In this document: positions 58,621-64,000 of the stretch, piece after piece
How positions within the stretch are numbered: position 1 is the first letter of the stretch
Layout of the letters: each line of letters begins with the position of its first letter
NCBI GenBank assembly: GCA_028023455.1
Contig: JAQFVV010012398.1
Span: 6,592,682 to 6,656,681 of the forward strand
Length of the DNA stretch: 64,000 nt
Direction of reading: 5' to 3'
Origin: Epiperipatus broadwayi
Lineage: Eukaryota > Onychophora > Udeonychophora > Euonychophora > Peripatidae
Program-made: the position numbers and the translations under genes
Notes under the pieces: generated by a model
Told to the model about the DNA's origin: nothing
Database searches by the model: none
The model's input: the letters and a program-made list of their open reading frames with translations, nothing else

Positions 58621-61492
58621 AAAAATAAATTACAACATATTAAAATAGAAAAAAACAATTTTAAAAAATATACAAAATTACCTACTAATTTTACTTAGGT
58701 ATATAGGCTACTATAATATATGTTTTATATATAAAAAAACAACATGATGGCACATGGACAGTGTTAGAAGGTGAAACTCGACCCTGAACTAAGGTCGACT
58801 GTTTCAATATATATATGAAGGATTTCTTTAACTAGTTTTTTTTTATATTTTTCATTAAATAAGAGAAATTAATTCATTGTGACATTTGTTTAATTTGGTA
58901 CGTAATAAAGCAAACATTTGTCATGTATATATATATGTATGTTTACAAAAAAAAAAAGTGCATATTCAACTGCCTGTTAGCTAAGCTTATATTTTAAATG
59001 GGTTTGATTTGATGGTGTTGATAAATAAAGACTGGTCCTGATAGAATTGTAAGCTACCCTTACAATATACATATATAGTAATGAAAATGGAAATAATTCA
59101 GACCATTATAATCTAGACAAAATTCATTTCCTTACCACTCGTCATTGGGATAGACATTCATAATGGATCGATTGTTTTAGATCAATTACCAATAACCATA
59201 TAAGCCATTTTATACCCCAATTGAACTAACTGTTTTATACTCTATTCCTTTCTTTCATATATATCTGGGCACCACTAGGCTATCTAAACCTAGATAACAT
59301 TACATTGGATACCTACTTATAACCGTACCTGGTTTGAACCTCAATTGGTGCATTATTTATAATAGTATGTAGGATTTCCCATTTCATTACAATATATCAT
59401 TTGCTCCTGTGTTAATGGTAAACCATTGACATTATTCCATAATTGTGCAAATAAATTATTATACACATTATTATATAGATTATGTTTAAAAGTTTAACAT
59501 CATAAAATATTTTTGGAGCTCATATTTCATAATTTAACACTATAACTCTTTCAAACTCATATTTAATAATATTATAAGTTTTACTATCTCATATTTAATA
59601 CTATAGATCATCAATGGTAATTCACTAAATATTTAAAGATCTTCGATTGTATGATGACTCACAAATAATAAACAAAGTGAGAATCATTATTTATGTGGCC
59701 ATTTAATATGTCTGTTTAGACTATTTATTAATTAATAAATTGATGATGATAATAATGGCAATGATACTTCCACCCACAGCTTTATAATTAATTCACAACT
59801 AAATCATATCTTTTTTATCAATCTATAATTATTTACCAAAATATTGTTACATATTTAAACTATGTTTTAGGATTGAAATTCACCAGTGACGATGATGACT
59901 AAATTAGTTTAATAAGACATTATTAACTCTAAAAAATATATATACTTCTTTTAATAAAAAAATAAATAATATTATTGGTTAGTCATCAATATACAAAGAT
60001 AAAATTTATACAATTAATAATAAAAAGTAGTTACATTCAAATAATAAAAATCAAAAGTTCTTCCTCTCTTTCCCTTAATGAAATTTAAACTTAATCGTTA
60101 ATATCATATAGCATGATATGTGCATGTTAATATATCTTAGTAGGTGAATAGAAGTCTCATATCATAGAAACATTTTAATTTTAAAAAATAAACACCTGAT
60201 GCACGCACATACTCGCATATTGTATGTAACATAAATTTTATGCATATAATCTTAAAAAAAATAATAATTGAGAAATAGGTAGAGAAAAGTTTAGTTAAAG
60301 TATAAAGATGGGAATATTTAAAAAGATCTGTTCCTAGTTATTCATTTCAATTTTCATTAATCTAGGTTGCTAATTGCTTTAAAATCTATTTCTCATTATA
60401 CTGAATTTCTATCCTCATGCTCTCTTTGAGCAATAATACACTTATCTGCTTGCAGGTGGTATTGTGTGTGTGTGTTCATTTCCATCAATAAATTCTGTAT
60501 TTAACTTTTTATATAATATGAATAACATATTTTTCATGATATCTGAATTATACATAATAAAAACATTTTATAAATATATATATAAAAGGTTATGTGTAAT
60601 GATAATCAAATAACATGTAATATATTGATAAAGTTATTAATCATCATTATTGAAAAAACCCTTTCTAAATTGATATTACCAAGATCTTCTATTTCCAATG
60701 TAGAAACCATTTCAGTGAGTCTAATAAATTTTAATTTAAAGTCAGCTTGTTCATGTTAAAAATTTGAATTCAGCAACTTACCATTGTTTAACACATGTAG
60801 ATATAACAATTACAATGGCTCGCTGAAAAAGTTTTATTTTAAGCCTAGGCTTGTAATTCTTCTTTTGGTCTTACTGTGATGATGATGATATCATTGCACC
60901 AACTGCATTTCTTTAGAGAAACTATTTAGCATTGCGATGGTTCTTAATTTATTCTTCTTTCTTTCTGTTTGTAGACATGTTAATAGATAAATGAATATTT
61001 TCTGCTTGAGATATATTTTACTAGCATTTTACTTTGTGCTTGATTGTAATCCACCAATGGCATAGGTGAAGCAATAGCAGGGTTGGATTCTTCTTTGTCT
61101 GGAGATTAGCCATAGTATACTATTTGTTAATTTCCTTTTTAGATTTAACTCTTCTGATGTGCATAGAGTTCTTTGGATCAGTCAATAGGACTGTCCAAAC
61201 AAAATATCTTTTCTACCCTTCCATACTGCTGTAGAATCCTTCAAAATATATAATAATGATGCATTCAATCCAAGAAGTAATCAGACTTATTAATCATCTC
61301 TAAATCTTTTTTTCAGACTATATATGTGTTGGTTTTTTGATGACATCACAGGACACCTGGTTATCTTTATCAGTACAGCTGCAATACAAACATCATTAAT
61401 CTTTATATTTTTTTCAAAATTTGTTATTTGGTGTGGTACAAAATGATTTGCAGTCTCTTGGATCTTTATATTATTCTTTGCATGGTCTAAAG
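58621..61492. other. AT-rich non-coding region
   Basis: No coding or repeat feature that I can support beyond simple AT tracts. The 78-codon minus frame at 61290-61526 overlaps the hAT MITE end and is not a gene. Confidence 0.4.
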
Positions 61493-61891
61493 CAAGGGTC
61501 CCCAACTCTATGCCCACGGGCACCATGGCGCCTGCAGACCATTTTACGTGTGCCCGCTGCTATCCGAACATGATTAAAAATTATTTATCTGATACAAATA
61601 AATTTAATTTTTAAAATTTCTTATAAATTATTGTATTATATTGTAATCAAATTGTAGGGCATACTATACTTTTACAGCGTAAAAATATAAACGTTAATTA
61701 TATGTTAAAATTTTATTTTTGTAATAAATATTTTTTTGTACATTATGTCTATTATTAACAATATCCAACTATAAATTTACATTGAAAAAATAAATGATGC
61801 CCACCATCTGGTTGAAAAAAATAAATGGTGCCCACCAGGTGGCCAGTATTATACAATGTGCTCTTAAGTCCAAAAAGGTTGGGGACCCCTG
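61493..61891. mobile_element. hAT-superfamily MITE with TIRs and 8-bp target duplication
   Basis: Ends: CAAGGGTCCCCAACTC on the left and, inverted, CAGGGGTCCCCAACCT on the right (16-bp TIR, three differences). It is flanked on both sides by the 8-bp direct repeat GTCTAAAG (61485-61492 and 61892-61899), the hallmark length of hAT insertions. The interior (399 bp in total) has 'gcccac.gg..gccagt'-type blocks near both ends and no transposase, so it is non-autonomous. The intact duplication suggests a relatively recent insertion. Confidence 0.93.
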
Positions 61892-61899
61892 GTCTAAAG

Positions 61900-62627
61900 T
61901 GATCAACAGTTCTTTTTAATTTAAAACTGCTTACTAATGAATATTTTTCTTACCCTCAATTTTCTCTCACTGAAGTTAGGCTAAAAATTGATTTTATCTC
62001 TCTCTGGTTTTTTAAACACTAGATTGAAATATTTTTTGGAATTGGCAATCTTTCTTAATCCTTTTCAAAATTGACACTCTTTTTTAACACTTTTAAATAA
62101 AAAGATTAGATTTAAATAATATAAAAAGAAAACTTTTTTACATAGGAATCTGAAATTATTTAAAAACCCTTTTAATATACCTATAAATGTTTTTTTTAAG
62201 TTTTAGTGTTTGTACATATGTCCATGCACACAATACCTGATTAGTAAAGTAATCTAAACGATCAGAAGAGCTACAGATTATAAAGTACTAAAAAGTCATA
62301 AAATAAATTAGTAATGACAAGTATATAAAATTATATCATTAGGAACGAACAAAATTATAATTTATTAGATATAAGTAAAATGGAATGAATTAAAAAGCAG
62401 ACCCAGAAAACTAATACTATACTGGATTTGTGTCTATAGACAACTAACTATATATGCTTAATCTTTTCTTCTTACATATACATATTTAACTATTCCAAGT
62501 ATCTACATTGTTCCCTTTGACTAATAAAGTCAGTTGAGTAAAGAAAAAAATATTTCTTCCTTTTTTCTTCTGAGGTCTTTGGGATTTGTAATGTAGGATT
62601 TGGACACAATATCCTACAATATATATA
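61900..62627. other. AT-rich non-coding region
   Basis: No gene or placed repeat. Confidence 0.4.
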
Positions 62628-63592
62628 CACCTGGGTCTCGTTTTACGTGATAGATAGGTTCCTCAGAAAACACGCGCAAATGAAATCATGCAAAAATAGA
62701 TGTAACTTACCTTGAAAAAGGAGGGATATGGACTGTGATTTTTCAAAAGTCGCATAAAAGCAAAGCACCAATGTAAAATTACTTTAAAATTCACGCAAAA
62801 AAAAAAAATAAGAAAATAAAATATGACTAATAAAAAATTTCAAATTTGAAAAAAATTGATACAAGACAAACTTTTTTTAACTATAATATTTAATTTTATT
62901 CAAAATAATGTATTTTTATGCATAATTTACAGTACAGTAATTTACATTTTTTTATACACATTTTAATTATTATCAATAAACAGGTTCGTTTGCAAACTGG
63001 TAAAAAATCAGATTTTTCACAAGAAGAAATACAACTAGCACCAACTTCACTCTCGTGTTATGTTAATGATTTTCTGGTGACAATGTAATTAGTAATTAAT
63101 CTTTGAGACGATGATTTTATTTATTGTTTATGAAGCTTGCGATATCCAGACATACAACCATTTAGCTCTTGTTGGAATTTAAGAGCACGTTAATGATTAG
63201 TGTCATTAATAAGAAAATAATAATTGATTACATTCTTTTTAAAAAGCAAAAACAGAATGTGATTTAAAATGCAAAATTAACATGCACAATGTTTGAACAA
63301 ATTTACATTAAAATCTTGTAATATTTAATGTGTGTATACGTAAAATGTGGAAATCATGATTTTAATTTCATTGTTGCATAAAATCTTATTATTATAAAGC
63401 ACTGAAAATATTGAAATTACTAAGATGAAAGTCGAATTCCAATAATGTGTTATTACTTTCAATATGACGTAAGTGCGCAAAATTTATTATTTAAAGTAAT
63501 AGCACATTATCAGAGTTTGACTTCCAAGGAAACATGAATGGCGTAACTTCAAAATCGCATTAAATTAATCTGCGTAAAAAGAGACCCAGGTG
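62628..63592. mobile_element. TIR element, copy 2 (965 bp, non-coding)
   Basis: CACCTGGGTCTCGTTTTACG at the left and CGTAAAAAGAGACCCAGGTG at the right form near-perfect 20-bp terminal inverted repeats. Terminal and subterminal parts match 44564-45994. A hairpin at about 63427-63527 corresponds to the one in copy 1. No open frame; non-autonomous. Flanks are TA-rich and no reliable target duplication can be stated. Confidence 0.85.
63427..63527. repeat. subterminal hairpin of TIR copy 2
   Basis: 'gaaagtcgaattccaataatg' pairs with 'cattatcagagtttgacttcc'; same position and shape as in copy 1. Confidence 0.75.
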
Positions 63593-64000
63593 TGTGTATA
63601 TATATATATATTACAAACAGAGACTTTATTCTGTAGTAAAGAAAATGTCATACTTGATAGTTTATTTTTACTTTTGTAACTGCTTTTATAATTATAATAA
63701 TAATAATAATAATAATAATAGTATTAGTTAAGATGAAAGGTGCAAGAAAGGGGAGGTGATGTTAAGCTTATTTTATGAGAGATTATTAAAAAAAATGTTT
63801 ATATTTTCTGTGTGTAAAAGCAACTTAACACAGTTTTATTTTGAAGATTAAAAAAAGTCTATAATATAAAAATAAATGTTGACAAGAGCACAATTGAAAA
63901 AAATGGAGGCAAAACATAATCAGAAAGCAAAAGATGAGCAATCAAAGGAAGAAACCTAAAAAGTAGAGAATGCTATCATGTTAGAGCAATTATTAGAAAT
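63593..64000. other. AT-rich end of window with (TAA)n microsatellite
   Basis: (TAA)n at 63690-63720. The last 250 bases are purine-rich with no open frame long enough to judge. Confidence 0.5.

Noticed and set aside
61290-61526. 78-codon minus frame
   Set aside because: It runs from the hAT MITE terminus into AT-rich DNA and shows no domain.

Overview
The window is AT-rich, intron- and repeat-dominated eukaryotic DNA from an animal. RTE-type LINEs, Penelope-like elements with a GIY-YIG endonuclease, Ty3/gypsy elements, a hAT MITE, foldback repeats and many (AT)n/(GT)n/(CTAT)n microsatellites make an invertebrate metazoan likely; a cephalopod mollusc such as an octopus is my best guess, but this rests on overall character and not on a diagnostic gene.

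Layout. 1-3.18 kb: AT-rich, no recognisable gene. 3.2-7.5 kb: nested, decayed elements: RTE LINE (+), Penelope-like RT (+), then a reverse-oriented Ty3/gypsy fragment with one probable LTR. 7497-21908: one nearly complete Ty3/gypsy retrotransposon on the minus strand with exceptionally long LTRs (about 4.37 and 3.88 kb), a primer-binding site, a polypurine tract, gag with a long coiled coil, and pol (protease, RT, RNase H, integrase). Two single-base lesions break it. 22.15-22.7 kb: 3' end of a second RTE LINE (-). 22.7-29 kb: simple repeats, a hairpin, a minisatellite, a dispersed repeat and a 298-bp tandem duplication. 29.06-34.12 kb: an older, heavily degraded Ty3/gypsy element (-) with both LTRs. 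36.1-36.7 kb: the only convincing host coding sequence, a 3'-terminal exon for a His/Pro/Asp-rich repeat protein that ends in a basic, two-cysteine, Trp-containing tail behind a Lys-Arg site. 37.85-43.35 kb: inverted repeats plus a second Penelope-like element. 44.56-46 and 62.63-63.59 kb: two copies of one TIR element. 48.07-49.07 kb: another TIR element. 49.86-50.4 kb: a possible LINE tail. 51.74 kb: a tRNA-Gly-like relic. 53-53.9 kb: a third Penelope-like fragment (-). 61493-61891: a hAT MITE with an 8-bp target duplication. The rest is non-coding AT-rich sequence in which I see no gene.

Most interesting: the candidate secreted peptide precursor at 36.1-36.7 kb, which resembles an acidic pro-region plus cationic peptide, and the giant-LTR gypsy element with its coiled-coil gag lacking a zinc knuckle. 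Statements about similarity are by eye; no alignment or database search was run.
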